Source: Bacteroidales bacterium (lineage in GTDB: Bacteria; Bacteroidota; Bacteroidia; Bacteroidales; JAADGE01). From it: 28,137 nt of DNA. A model generated the notes under the pieces. That model saw only the letters and a program-made list of their open reading frames with translations. It had not been told where the DNA came from and ran no database searches. Both the position numbers and the translations under genes were made by a program. The stretch spans positions 1 to 28,137 of the forward strand of contig JAOZQB010000007.1 of assembly GCA_029932445.1 (NCBI GenBank), written 5' to 3'. Positions within the stretch are counted from its first letter, which is position 1. Each line of letters starts with the position of its first letter. Positions 14,680 through 23,699 of the stretch are shown here, one piece after another.

Positions 14680-15153
14680 TTAAAATAAAGAATTATCTTT
14701 CTGACTGTTTTCATAGCCTTCATCAATCAATAAATTCTGTTTTTTGGATGCTTCTACAGCCAAAAAATCACAACGTTCATTTTCGGGAATATTGGCATGC
14801 CCTTTTATCCAAACCAAGGTCACTTGATGTTTTTGATAAATCTTCAAAAAACGTTTCCACAAATCCGGATTTTTTTTCTTTTTAAATCCTTTTTTCTCCC
14901 ATGAAAAAACCCAGCCCTTTTCTACGGCATCTACTACATAAGAAGAGTCAGAATAAACGGTAACATCACTGCCTTCATTTTTTAATGCTTCCAAACCGAT
15001 AATTACCGCCAAAAGTTCCATACGATTGTTGGTCGTTAAACGATAACCTTCCGATAATTCTTTTCGATGTTTTCCGGCAAGCATTACTGTACCGTATCCT
15101 CCGGGACCCGGATTCCCGCGTGATGCTCCGTCGGTATATATAACAATTTTCAT
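14680..15153 (-). CDS. rnhA: Ribonuclease HI
   Basis: Cuts the RNA strand of RNA-DNA hybrids. 157 residues, the usual size. The four metal-binding acidic residues are all present: Asp8 (IYTDGASRGNPGPGGYG), Glu46 (TTNNRMELLAV), Asp69 (VTVYSDSSYVVDAV) and Asp129 (NERCDFLAV), as is the flexible-loop His119 (WIKGHANIPENE). The basic segment EKKGFKKKKNPDLW (about 86-99) corresponds to the substrate handle, so this is the handle-containing bacterial type. It is divergent from nqrA; a -7-like TATTTTTG lies at 15197-15190 on the minus strand without a good -33. Confidence 0.96.
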   Translation of the reverse strand: MKIVIYTDGASRGNPGPGGYGTVMLAGKHRKELSEGYRLTTNNRMELLAVIIGLEALKNEGSDVTVYSDSSYVVDAVEKGWVFSWEKKGFKKKKNPDLWKRFLKIYQKHQVTLVWIKGHANIPENERCDFLAVEASKKQNLLIDEGYENSQKDNSLF

Positions 15154-15275
15154 ATGTTTACGAACTGTTTAAAATAAATCATATTATTGCAAAAATATAA
15201 AATTCAAGATTAATGAATAATTTTATTTTTTTTTATAATATTAATCATTTAATTTTTCAATATATAAATATATGT

Positions 15276-15283
15276 TAATTTTG
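15276..15283 (+). promoter_or_regulatory. Probable -7 element of the nqr operon
   Basis: TAATTTTG (15276-15283) matches TAnnTTTG 28 bp before the nqrA ATG. The expected -33 position has only T-rich sequence without TTG, so activation or a weak promoter is possible. Confidence 0.5.
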
Positions 15284-15297
15284 TGATGTATTTCACA
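15282..15297. promoter_or_regulatory. Crp/Fnr-type operator on the nqr promoter
   Basis: TGTGA (15282-15286), six bases, TCACA (15293-15297) is the exact symmetric form of a Crp-type site; the dyad extends one base further each side (TTGTGA/TCACAA). Its left end overlaps the last two bases of the -7 element and it covers the expected transcription start, a position typical of repression. Confidence 0.55.
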
Positions 15298-15311
15298 ATT
15301 TATTGTATATT

Positions 15312-16667
15312 ATGTCAAATGTCATTAAGATTAAACGCGGGCTGGATATAAAATTAGTCGGCGTTCCGGAAAAAGAACTTAAAGAAATAACATCCTCAAA
15401 ATCATACGGAATAAAACCCACGGATTTTCCCGGTATTACACCTAAAGTTGTTTCCAAAGTTGATACCGATGTTAAAGCAGGCACAACTCTTTTTTTCGAC
15501 AAATATAATCCTGACGTAGTCTTTACGTCTCCCGTAAGCGGAAAAATCACGGCAATAAATCGAGGCGAACGAAGACGAATTTTAGAATTTGTGATTGAGC
15601 CCGACGGAAAAAATGAAAGCGAGACATTTATAAAAAACAAACCTGAAAATCTCAGCAGAGAAGAAATTAAAGAAAGCATTCTGAACAGCGGATGTTGGCC
15701 TTTTATTCGTCAACGTCCGTTTAATATTATACCAAAACCGGAAATTACACCGCGAGATATTTTTATTACAAGTTTTAATTCGGCACCTCTGACCGCTGAT
15801 TTAAATTTTATTGTTAAAAATGATTTTTCGGCATTTCAAACAGGCGTTAATGCTCTGACAAAATTAACCGACGGGAAAGTGTATTTGGGCATTAAAGCCG
15901 GAGAAATTTCAAATCAATTTACGAACACGGCAAATGCTGAAAAATATGAATTTTCAGGACCCCACCCTGCAGGAAATGTCGGTATTCAAATCAATAAAAT
16001 AAAACCTGTTAACAAAGGAGAAGTTGTTTGGACCCTCAATGCTGCCGATGTTATTATTATCGGAAAATTATTTGAAACCGGAGTATATAACCCGATGCGT
16101 ATCATTGCATTAGCAGGTTCTGAGATTGAACATCCGAAATATTACAAAACCTTGCTCGGCACTAAATTATCAGATATTACAAACGGGCAAATTAAAAATA
16201 AAGACATTAAAAAGCGATTTATTTCCGGAGATATTCTCAGCGGTGAAAAAATTTCAGAAAATGATTATATCGGATTTTACGATACAACCATATCCGTTAT
16301 TCCGGAAGGAGATAAACCGGAATTTTTCGGTTGGGCAAAACCCGGACTTAAAAAATTCAGCTTTTCAATAACCTTTTACAGTTGGTTATCACCGAATCAA
16401 GAACGCAATTTAGATTCCAATCTTCACGGCGGCGAAAGACCTTTTATCGTTACCGGTGAATTGGACAAAGTATTTCCTATGGATATTTTTCCGCTGCAAT
16501 TGATTAAGTCTGTTTTGATTAAAGATTTGGATTTAATGGAAGAACTCGGAATATATGAAGTAGCGGAAGAAGATTTTGCTTTATGCGAAGTAATAAATAC
16601 GTCAAAAATCGAAATTCAGAAAATTATAAGAGACGGTTTTGATTTTGCAATTAAAGAACTCGGATAA
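15312..16667 (+). CDS. nqrA: Na+-translocating NADH:quinone reductase subunit A
   Basis: Peripheral cytoplasmic subunit of the sodium-pumping NADH dehydrogenase. NqrA has no redox cofactor of its own and contributes to quinone interaction. 451 residues from the ATG at 15312; a longer frame opens at a TTG at 15303 but adds only three residues. Visible: the N-terminal KIKRGLDIKLVGVPEKEL typical of NqrA, VSGKITAINRGERRRI (about 77-92), SGCWPFIRQRPFNIIP (about 128-143), SGPHPAGNVGIQINKI (about 216-231), GGERPFIVTGELDKVFPMDI (about 377-396) and the EEDFALCEVINTSKIEIQ end. It is first of six genes in one direction with gaps of 31-90 bp. Confidence 0.96.
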   Translation: MSNVIKIKRGLDIKLVGVPEKELKEITSSKSYGIKPTDFPGITPKVVSKVDTDVKAGTTLFFDKYNPDVVFTSPVSGKITAINRGERRRILEFVIEPDGKNESETFIKNKPENLSREEIKESILNSGCWPFIRQRPFNIIPKPEITPRDIFITSFNSAPLTADLNFIVKNDFSAFQTGVNALTKLTDGKVYLGIKAGEISNQFTNTANAEKYEFSGPHPAGNVGIQINKIKPVNKGEVVWTLNAADVIIIGKLFETGVYNPMRIIALAGSEIEHPKYYKTLLGTKLSDITNGQIKNKDIKKRFISGDILSGEKISENDYIGFYDTTISVIPEGDKPEFFGWAKPGLKKFSFSITFYSWLSPNQERNLDSNLHGGERPFIVTGELDKVFPMDIFPLQLIKSVLIKDLDLMEELGIYEVAEEDFALCEVINTSKIEIQKIIRDGFDFAIKELG

Positions 16668-16715
16668 TAAAATTATAAAAAACTATTTCAAAAGAATTTT
16701 ACATATATTATTAAT

Positions 16716-17930
16716 ATGAAAGGTTTAGAAAAATACATAAACAAAATAAAACCTAATTTTGAAAAAGGCGGGAAACACGAAAAATGGGGTTCCGTTTTTG
16801 AAAGTTTTGAAACATTTATATTTGTTTCTTCAAAAACAGCTCCCAAACGAGGTGCTCACATTCGTGATGCCATAGACAGTAAACGTTTAATGAGTATCGT
16901 TGTAATGGCTCTTGTTCCCGCAATGTTGTTCGGAATGTGGAATGTCGGTTATCAACATTTTTTATCCCTGGGAACGGATGCCGGTTTTTGGCAAGAATTT
17001 ATTCACGGTTTTATTAAAGTACTTCCGATTATTCTGGTTTCATACATTGCCGGTTTGGGTACCGAATTTGTCTTTGTTTACATAAAGAAAAAAGAAATTG
17101 AAGAGGGCTTTTTAGTTTCAGGATTATTAATCCCTTTAATTGTACCGGTTGATATTCCCCTGTGGATGGTTGCCGTTGCTACAATTCTTGCCGTTATCTT
17201 GGGAAAAGAAGTTTTCGGAGGAACAGGGATGAATATTTTTAATCCGGCTTTGCTTGCTCGCGCATTCTTATTTTTCGGATATGCAAAAAAAATGTCCGGT
17301 GATAAAATTTGGATTTCAGGACTGGAAAAAGGACAAAATATTATTGACGGGTTTTCGGGAGCAACTCCCTTATCTCAATTTGCCGGTGCTACAAAAGAAG
17401 AAATTGCCGACGGAGGATTTAAAATTATTGACGGTTTGCACAACAATATTGTTTCTGCCTACGATATGTTTATGGGTTGGATTCCCGGTTCAATCGGTGA
17501 AACATCAACTTTAATGATTTTAATCGGAGCCGTAATTTTAATTTATACAGGTGTTGCAAGTTGGAAAATCATGCTTTCCGGATTTTTAGGTGCTTCGGCA
17601 TTAGGTCTGTTACTCAATGTATTACCTGACGGCTTAAATCCTTATTTCGAATTACCTTTTTATTATCACTTAGTTTCGGGCGGTTTGGCATTCGGGATTG
17701 TTTTTATGGCAACCGATCCGGTTACATCAGCACAAACAGAAAAAGGAAAATGGATTTACGGATTTTTAATCGGTGTGCTGATTATCATTATTCGTGTATT
17801 CAATCCCGGTTACCCCGAAGGTACGATGTTAGCCATTTTATTTATGAATGCTTTTGCACCGCTCATTGACCATTACATTATCAGAGGAAATGTAAAAAAA
17901 CGTTTGAAACGTTTAAAAGTGAAATCATAA
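16716..17930 (+). CDS. nqrB: Na+-translocating NADH:quinone reductase subunit B
   Basis: Large membrane subunit of NQR, RnfD-related. It holds a covalently linked FMN and riboflavin and takes part in sodium movement and quinone reduction. 404 residues with about ten membrane helices. The FMN-attachment threonine is Thr217 in GFSGATPLSQFAG. The Gly/Pro-rich membrane signature FGGTGMNIFNPALLARAFLFF (about 168-188) and the late FMATDPVTSAQTEKGKWIYG segment (about 329-348) are as expected. The N-terminus is a long cytoplasmic stretch ending RGAHIRDAIDSKRLMS before the first helix. Confidence 0.97.
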   Translation: MKGLEKYINKIKPNFEKGGKHEKWGSVFESFETFIFVSSKTAPKRGAHIRDAIDSKRLMSIVVMALVPAMLFGMWNVGYQHFLSLGTDAGFWQEFIHGFIKVLPIILVSYIAGLGTEFVFVYIKKKEIEEGFLVSGLLIPLIVPVDIPLWMVAVATILAVILGKEVFGGTGMNIFNPALLARAFLFFGYAKKMSGDKIWISGLEKGQNIIDGFSGATPLSQFAGATKEEIADGGFKIIDGLHNNIVSAYDMFMGWIPGSIGETSTLMILIGAVILIYTGVASWKIMLSGFLGASALGLLLNVLPDGLNPYFELPFYYHLVSGGLAFGIVFMATDPVTSAQTEKGKWIYGFLIGVLIIIIRVFNPGYPEGTMLAILFMNAFAPLIDHYIIRGNVKKRLKRLKVKS

Positions 17931-18020
17931 AAAAAGAATAACTCCGTACTTTAATGCAGAGAAACAAAAAAAAGCAAAACATTAACAATAAAAGAAAGTA
18001 TAAATACAAATATTTGAAAA

Positions 18021-18746
18021 ATGAAATTAGATACAAACAGTAATTTATACACATTTATATACGCCTCGGTGCTGGTAATTGTTGTCGCAGCAGCTTTAGC
18101 TTTTACGGCAGTAAAATTAAAACCGATGCAAGATAAAAATATCAGAGTCGAGAAAATGCAAAATATTCTGCAATCAATCGGCATAAATGCAAATTTTGAA
18201 GAAGCGGAAAAACTATATAATTTACATATTACAAATTCTTATGCCGTGAATTCAAAAGGCGAAAAACTAAAAAATGTGAATGCTTTTGATATTAATTTAA
18301 AAATTCAATATAAAGAAAAGCTCGAAAATCGAATTCTTCCTGTTTATGAAGCAAAAACGGATGACGATTCCGTAAAAATAATAATCCCCTTAAGAGGGAA
18401 AGGACTTTGGGGACCTATTTGGGGCTATTTTGCTTTGAATGATGATTATAACACCATATACGGAGCCGTATTTAACCACAAAGGAGAAACACCCGGATTA
18501 GGAGCGGAAATTGCAACACCGGAATTTCAAAAACAATTTAACGGAAAAACACTTTTTGAAGGTAATCAATTTGTATCAATTACGGTTTACAAAGGAGGAA
18601 AAGGTTCAGCTCTGAAAGCCGGTGATACAAAACACGGTGTTGATGCTGTTTCGGGAGGAACTATCACCAGCAAAGGCTTAGAAGGAATGGTTAAAGATGA
18701 CTGGCTTTTTGCATATAAAAACTTCTTGGCAAAAAATAAAAAATAA
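18021..18746 (+). CDS. nqrC: Na+-translocating NADH:quinone reductase subunit C
   Basis: RnfG-related subunit carrying a covalent FMN on the outer face. 241 residues: one N-terminal membrane helix (about 10-31, YTFIYASVLVIVVAAALAFTAV) and a periplasmic domain. The flavin-anchoring threonine is Thr214 in VDAVSGGTITSKGLEGM, preceded by the conserved GKGLWGPIWGYFAL (about 126-139) and HKGETPGLGAEI (about 154-165). The canonical motif has Ala before the Thr, whereas here it is Gly213, still compatible with flavin transfer by ApbE. The gap to nqrB (90 bp) is the longest in the operon and contains no clear promoter or terminator. Confidence 0.97.
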   Translation: MKLDTNSNLYTFIYASVLVIVVAAALAFTAVKLKPMQDKNIRVEKMQNILQSIGINANFEEAEKLYNLHITNSYAVNSKGEKLKNVNAFDINLKIQYKEKLENRILPVYEAKTDDDSVKIIIPLRGKGLWGPIWGYFALNDDYNTIYGAVFNHKGETPGLGAEIATPEFQKQFNGKTLFEGNQFVSITVYKGGKGSALKAGDTKHGVDAVSGGTITSKGLEGMVKDDWLFAYKNFLAKNKK

Positions 18747-18781
18747 TATTTCTTGATTAAAATTATTGAAACATAAACACA

Positions 18782-19402
18782 ATGGGAAAAAATCTAAAAT
18801 TAGTTACAGACCCTTTAAATCTTAACAATCCTATAACTGTTCAAGTCTTGGGAATTTGCTCTGCACTTGCGGTAACCGTAAAATTAATGCCGGCAATTGT
18901 TATGTCAATGTCAGTAATTGCTGTTCTTGCTTTTGCAAACGTTATTATTTCATTACTCCGAAATACCATCCCTTCTCGAATACGAATCATTGTTCAATTG
19001 GTTGTAATTGCGACATTAGTTATTATTGTAGATCAAATTTTAAAAGCTTATGTTTATGACATCAGCAAACAGCTTTCGGTATTTGTAGGATTAATTATTA
19101 CCAACTGTATTATTATGGGACGTTTGGAAGCATTTGCATTAGGAAATAAACCCATCCCTTCTTTTCTTGACGGTATCGGAAACGGTGCCGGTTATGCCGT
19201 TATTTTAATTATTGTTTCAGCCGTAAGAGAATTTTTCGGCTCGGGTTCGATTGCCGGATTTAAAATTATTCCGCAAAGTTTTTATGATTTCGGATATTCA
19301 GATAACGGTTTGATTATTCTTCCGCCGATGGCATTAATAATTGTCGGTGTTATCATTTGGGTTCAAAGAAGCAGAACAAGAGAACTTATTGAAGAAAAAT
19401 AA
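18782..19402 (+). CDS. nqrD: Na+-translocating NADH:quinone reductase subunit D
   Basis: RnfE-related membrane subunit, 206 residues, six helices. With NqrE it forms a pseudo-symmetric pair that holds an intramembrane iron-sulfur centre; the two Cys expected for this are present as Cys26 (VLGICSALAVT) and Cys109 (LIITNCIIMGRLEAFA). The second helix-loop NCIIMGR...GNKPIPSFLDGIGNGAGY is characteristic. It ends with a short basic cytoplasmic tail (VQRSRTRELIEEK). The start at 18782 gives the usual NLKLVTDPLNLNNPITVQVLG leader. Confidence 0.97.
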   Translation: MGKNLKLVTDPLNLNNPITVQVLGICSALAVTVKLMPAIVMSMSVIAVLAFANVIISLLRNTIPSRIRIIVQLVVIATLVIIVDQILKAYVYDISKQLSVFVGLIITNCIIMGRLEAFALGNKPIPSFLDGIGNGAGYAVILIIVSAVREFFGSGSIAGFKIIPQSFYDFGYSDNGLIILPPMALIIVGVIIWVQRSRTRELIEEK

Positions 19403-19433
19403 ATACAATTATAATTATTGAAAATTAAAGAAA

Positions 19434-20054
19434 ATGCAAGAATATATAAACATCTTCATCAAATCCATTTTTATCGACAATATGATCTTTGCCTATTTTT
19501 TGGGCATGTGTTCATACCTTGCTGTCTCAAAGACAGTTAATACAGCAACCGGGCTCGGAATTGCGGTTATTTTCGTTCTGGGAATTACCGTTCCCGTTAA
19601 CTGGTTACTTGAAAATTACATTCTTAAAAAAGGGGCTTTAACATGGTTACTCGGTGACGAAGCAACAAGTATCGATTTGGAATTTTTAAGTTTCATTATG
19701 TTTATTGCCGTTATTGCCTCAATGGTTCAATTGGTAGAAATGGTGGTGGAAAAATTTGCACCTGCATTATACACTTCTCTCGGAATATTTCTTCCGTTAA
19801 TTGCCGTAAACTGTGCCATCCTCGGAGGAGCATTATTTATGCAGGAACGAGATTATTCTTCAATCGGTGAAGCAACCGTTTTCGGACTGGGTTCCGGAAT
19901 CGGATGGTTTCTGGCAATTGTCGGGATTGCAGCAATCAGAGAAAAGATACGCTATTCAAACATTCCGGCTCCGTTAAGAGGTATCGGTATCACATTTATT
20001 GCTACCGGCCTTATGGGTATTGCATTTATGACCTTTATGGGAATTAAATTATAA
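19434..20054 (+). CDS. nqrE: Na+-translocating NADH:quinone reductase subunit E
   Basis: RnfA-related membrane subunit, 206 residues, six helices, inverted partner of NqrD. The iron-sulfur Cys pair is visible at Cys26 (YFLGMCSYLAVS) and Cys127 (LIAVNCAILGGALF). Other conserved parts are IFIDNMIFAYFLGMC at the N-terminus and GLGSGIGWFLAIVGIAAIREK (about 152-172). It begins 31 bp after nqrD and belongs to the same transcript. Confidence 0.97.
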   Translation: MQEYINIFIKSIFIDNMIFAYFLGMCSYLAVSKTVNTATGLGIAVIFVLGITVPVNWLLENYILKKGALTWLLGDEATSIDLEFLSFIMFIAVIASMVQLVEMVVEKFAPALYTSLGIFLPLIAVNCAILGGALFMQERDYSSIGEATVFGLGSGIGWFLAIVGIAAIREKIRYSNIPAPLRGIGITFIATGLMGIAFMTFMGIKL

Positions 20055-20091
20055 AATTAAATAACTGTTTAAACAATAATATTTTTCAAAT

Positions 20092-21363
20092 ATGTTCATA
20101 TTAGAAGTTCAGCAATCTGTTTCAGAAATTATTACAATAAGTGTTCTTGCATTTTTGATAATTATATTACTTTTGGTTGTAATTTTACTGATTGCCAAAG
20201 CAAAATTGTTACCCTCCGGTGAAGTTACCATTAACATTAATGATGATGAAGAACATCAATTAACGGTTTCCCCCGGAAACACGCTGTTATCAACTTTACA
20301 AAACAATAAAATACTCCTTCCGTCTGCTTGCGGAGGCGGCGGAACTTGCGGTATGTGCGAATGTGAAGTACTTGAAGGTGCCGGTGAAATTCTTCCGACC
20401 GAAAAACCGTTTTTTACCCGTAAAGAAATAAAAGAACACAAACGATTGGCTTGTCAGGTTAAGGTAAAAGAAAATATGAAAATTCATATTCCGCAAGAAA
20501 TAATGGGAATTAAAAAATGGGAATGTGAAGTTGTTTCAAATAAAAATGTTGCCACATTTATCAAAGAATTTGTTGTTCGTTTACCGGAAGGCGAAACACT
20601 TGATTTCCGTTCCGGCGGCTACATTCAAATTGATGTCCCGAAACTGACCGTTAATTTTAAAGATTTTGATATTGAAAAAGAGTACCACGAAGATTGGGAC
20701 AAATTTAATATGTGGGATTTAATCATGAAAAATCCCGAAGAAACATACCGTGCATACTCCATGGCAAATCATCCTGCCGAAGGAAACATCGTCATGTTGA
20801 ACATAAGAATTGCCACTCCGCCGTGGGACAGATCAAAAGGTGCATTTATGAACGTAAATCCGGGAATTTGTTCTTCCTATATTTTTTCACGAAAACCGGG
20901 TGATAAAGTGATGATTTCAGGTCCTTACGGAGAATTCTTCATTAAAGATACCGACAATGAAATGATGTTTATAGGAGGCGGTGCCGGCATGGCTCCGATG
21001 CGTTCGCATATTTTTGACCAATTTAAAACCAAGAAAACAAATCGTAAAGCAACTTTCTGGTACGGAGCACGTTCCTTTAGAGAAGTTTTTTACGAGGATG
21101 ATTTTAACGGAATTGCTGCCGAAAATGATAATTTTGAGTGGCACTTGGCACTCTCCGAACCTTTAGAAAGCGATAATTGGACCGGACCGACCGGTTTTAT
21201 CCATCAGGTTATTTATGATATGTATCTTAAAAATCATGAAGAACCCGAAGATATTGAATATTATCTTTGCGGACCGCCAATGATGAATTCTGCCGTTGAA
21301 AAAATGTTATATGATCTCGGTGTTCCGAGAGAAAATATTATGTTTGACGATTTCGGCGGATAA
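20092..21363 (+). CDS. nqrF: Na+-translocating NADH:quinone reductase subunit F
   Basis: Electron-entry subunit: oxidises NADH through FAD and a [2Fe-2S] centre. 423 residues. One N-terminal membrane helix (about 12-35) is followed by a plant-type ferredoxin domain with all four ligands, Cys80, Cys86, Cys89 and Cys121 (SACGGGGTCGMCECE and LACQ). A ferredoxin-reductase module follows, with the FAD motif YRAYSMANHP (about 219-228), NADH-site GGGAGMAPMRSH (about 298-309) and the C-terminal YYLCGPPMMNSAVEKML (about 384-400). It is last in the operon and followed 20 bp later by a strong terminator. Confidence 0.98.
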   Translation: MFILEVQQSVSEIITISVLAFLIIILLLVVILLIAKAKLLPSGEVTININDDEEHQLTVSPGNTLLSTLQNNKILLPSACGGGGTCGMCECEVLEGAGEILPTEKPFFTRKEIKEHKRLACQVKVKENMKIHIPQEIMGIKKWECEVVSNKNVATFIKEFVVRLPEGETLDFRSGGYIQIDVPKLTVNFKDFDIEKEYHEDWDKFNMWDLIMKNPEETYRAYSMANHPAEGNIVMLNIRIATPPWDRSKGAFMNVNPGICSSYIFSRKPGDKVMISGPYGEFFIKDTDNEMMFIGGGAGMAPMRSHIFDQFKTKKTNRKATFWYGARSFREVFYEDDFNGIAAENDNFEWHLALSEPLESDNWTGPTGFIHQVIYDMYLKNHEEPEDIEYYLCGPPMMNSAVEKMLYDLGVPRENIMFDDFGG

Positions 21364-21383
21364 AATACAAGCGAAAAAAACAG

Positions 21384-21417
21384 AAACCGCATCTTTATAA
21401 ATAAGATGCGGTTTTTT
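21384..21417 (+). terminator. Intrinsic terminator of the nqr operon
   Basis: A 12-bp perfect stem, AAACCGCATCTT (21384-21395) with AAGATGCGGTTT (21403-21414), 7-nt loop, then a run of six T (21412-21417). Confidence 0.95.
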
Positions 21418-21518
21418 AACGCTCTTTTTTAAACGGACTTTCACGAATCTGCTGTTATTGTACAAACATACTTAAACCAAAAAGTTTTCTATCTTTATGA
21501 AAATTTTATTCTCTAAAG

Positions 21519-22928
21519 ATGATAATTAATTGGGATTTTATGTTAGATATCAGCATTTTAGGTGCTGCTTTATTTTTTGCAACTATTTTACGTTCTAAAA
21601 TTAAAATATTGCAAAAATTTATGGTTCCGAATAATATCTTAGCCGGCTTTCTGTTACTTGCAATCGGTACGGGAGGTTTTGGTTTAATTGAAACTTCATC
21701 GGAGCGTTTCGGCAACTATGTTTATCATTTATTGGCAATTGTTTTTATTGCAATGACACTGCGAAAATCTGAAAATAAAAGTTCTAAAAGCACTTTTGCC
21801 ATGGGACTTGTGATGTCGGTAGGAACAGGAATTCAAACCGGTATCGGATTAATCATTGCATATATTTTCATGCAAACGCTGATGCCGGATTTATTTCCTA
21901 CATTCGGATACTTTTTAATGTTAGGATTTTCTCAAGGACCGGGACAAAGTTATTCTCTCGGAAAATCTTGGGAATTATCCGGTTTTGAAAATGCCGGAGA
22001 TATCGGTTTAACATTTGCTGCCGTGGGATATATTTGGGCTGCACTTATCGGCGTTTTGGTAATTTATTATTTAAAGAAAAAGTATTACAGCAAAACACAT
22101 GCGGGTTATACGTCCTCCGAAAATCAAAAAAAAGGTGTTATAAAAGAACTTAAAGAACAGCCCAGTGCCGGAAATTTAACAACGGATACAGCAGCCATCG
22201 ACGGTTTTTCTTTTCAAATTGCAACCGTTATATTCGTCTATCTCCTGACATTCTTGTTTTTAAAAGGTTTGGAAAAAAGCTTGTTATCGATTAATGACGA
22301 CAGTAAAATTATGCATCAATTAGTTAATACGGCTTGGGGTTTGCATTTTATTTTTGCTGCATTCATTGCCGTTTTGGTTAAAAAAATTATTTATAAATTG
22401 GGTTGGGGAAATTTACTTAATAACGGATTATTAACCCGGATATCCGGTGTCTCTTTAGATTTTATGGTAACGGCATCCATCGCTGCCATTTCAATTCCCG
22501 TTGTGATACAATATACCGGTATTATACTTACAATGAGCACAATAGGCGGTTTATTTACCGTTTATTTCGTTTTTCATGAGATCAGGAGATCCGGTTTAAA
22601 TCACCCTTTCGAACGAATTGCCGGATTATTCGGCACTTTAACCGGAACCTTATCTTCGGGTTTAACATTGATACGTATTTTAGATAAAGATTTTACGACA
22701 AATGCGGCACACGACCAAGTATTCGGTGCCGGAATAGCAGCCCCTTTTATTGCCCCTCTGATACTAAGTGTTATCGTTCCTCTTTTGGGAATGAATACTT
22801 CAAATCCCGATTTATATTTTTTACTCACATTAGGCGGAATTTTTATTTATATTTCCGTTTTATACTTTATTTGGAGACGGTATACTAAAGTATTTAAGAG
22901 GAAAAGGAAAAACCGATCTTATAAATAA
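21519..22928 (+). CDS. GltS-like sodium/glutamate symporter
   Basis: Membrane carrier, 469 residues, about 11-12 hydrophobic segments in two halves joined by a charged loop (about 185-225, KKKYYSKTHAGYTSSENQKK...). The GltS-type signature is the first half's LGFSQGPGQSYSLGKSWE (about 138-155) followed by GLTFAAVGYIWAALIGV; the second half has the matching FGTLTGTLSSGLTLIRILD (about 369-387). Family members use the sodium gradient to import glutamate; substrate identity here is by family only. The adjacent nqr operon would generate that gradient, though the terminator at 21384 separates the units. No full promoter is visible; TATCTTTA at 21490 is a one-mismatch -7. Confidence 0.85.
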   Translation: MIINWDFMLDISILGAALFFATILRSKIKILQKFMVPNNILAGFLLLAIGTGGFGLIETSSERFGNYVYHLLAIVFIAMTLRKSENKSSKSTFAMGLVMSVGTGIQTGIGLIIAYIFMQTLMPDLFPTFGYFLMLGFSQGPGQSYSLGKSWELSGFENAGDIGLTFAAVGYIWAALIGVLVIYYLKKKYYSKTHAGYTSSENQKKGVIKELKEQPSAGNLTTDTAAIDGFSFQIATVIFVYLLTFLFLKGLEKSLLSINDDSKIMHQLVNTAWGLHFIFAAFIAVLVKKIIYKLGWGNLLNNGLLTRISGVSLDFMVTASIAAISIPVVIQYTGIILTMSTIGGLFTVYFVFHEIRRSGLNHPFERIAGLFGTLTGTLSSGLTLIRILDKDFTTNAAHDQVFGAGIAAPFIAPLILSVIVPLLGMNTSNPDLYFLLTLGGIFIYISVLYFIWRRYTKVFKRKRKNRSYK

Positions 22929-23060
22929 AAATTTCTCATCATTTAAATTTATTCCTTCATCGGATTTTTTGCTTTCTTTTTTTCAACAATCAAACAAAAA
23001 ATTCCGCTAATTATTATTTAATTGTTAATTTTATATGCTCAAAACCATAAAAGCGTTACT

Positions 23061-23699
23061 ATGTATAAAAACATCGAAAACAGCAGGCATATAGCAATAT
23101 CAGGGAATATCGGTTCCGGAAAAACAACTTTAACGGATATTTTGTCAAAGCATTATAAATGGGAAGCGCGTTTTGAAGATGCCGATGAAAATCCGTATTT
23201 AAGTGATTTTTATGAAGATATGCAACGGTGGTCATTCAGTCTTCAAGTGTATTTTTTAAACAGCCGTTTTAATCAGGTTATCGACATCCGAAAATCCGGA
23301 AGAACCGTTATTCAAGATCGAACAATTTATGAAGATGCTCGAATATTTGCACCGAATCTGCACGGTATGGGATTGATGCCTACCAGAGATTATGAAAATT
23401 ATCAAAGTTTATTCAAATTAATGAGTTCCTTTATTCAACCGCCGGATTTATTAATTTATTTACGTGCCGACATACCGAAACTTGTAAAACAAATACAAGC
23501 ACGCGGCAGAGATTATGAAAACAGCATACGTATTGATTACCTTACACGGCTAAACGAACGCTATGAAGCATGGATTACCGATTACGATCTCGGGAAATTA
23601 ATGATTCTCGATGTTAACGATAAAGATTTTGCTAATAATCCGAAAGATTTAAGTGAAGTCATTGATAAAATTGATGCTGAACTTTTCGGAATTTTTTAA
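23061..23699 (+). CDS. Deoxynucleoside kinase (dCK/dGK family)
   Basis: Phosphorylates salvaged deoxynucleosides, cytoplasmic. 212 residues from the ATG at 23061; an upstream TTG at 23022 extends the frame by 13 residues but has no support. P-loop GNIGSGKTT at 15-23 with Lys21; the substrate-site region DADENPYLSDFYEDMQRWSFSLQ (about 38-60) is characteristic of this bacterial group, followed by the DRTIYEDARIFA motif (about 87-98) corresponding to the DRS/ERS block, and the lid RGRDYENSIRIDYL (about 150-163). Substrate preference (dA, dG or dC) cannot be told from sequence alone. Its stop codon overlaps the left arm of a repeat element. Confidence 0.92.
   Translation: MYKNIENSRHIAISGNIGSGKTTLTDILSKHYKWEARFEDADENPYLSDFYEDMQRWSFSLQVYFLNSRFNQVIDIRKSGRTVIQDRTIYEDARIFAPNLHGMGLMPTRDYENYQSLFKLMSSFIQPPDLLIYLRADIPKLVKQIQARGRDYENSIRIDYLTRLNERYEAWITDYDLGKLMILDVNDKDFANNPKDLSEVIDKIDAELFGIF

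Noticed and set aside
23022..23060. 13-residue extension of the deoxynucleoside kinase from a TTG
   Set aside because: It adds no family sequence, while the ATG at 23061 gives a normal spacing to the P-loop.
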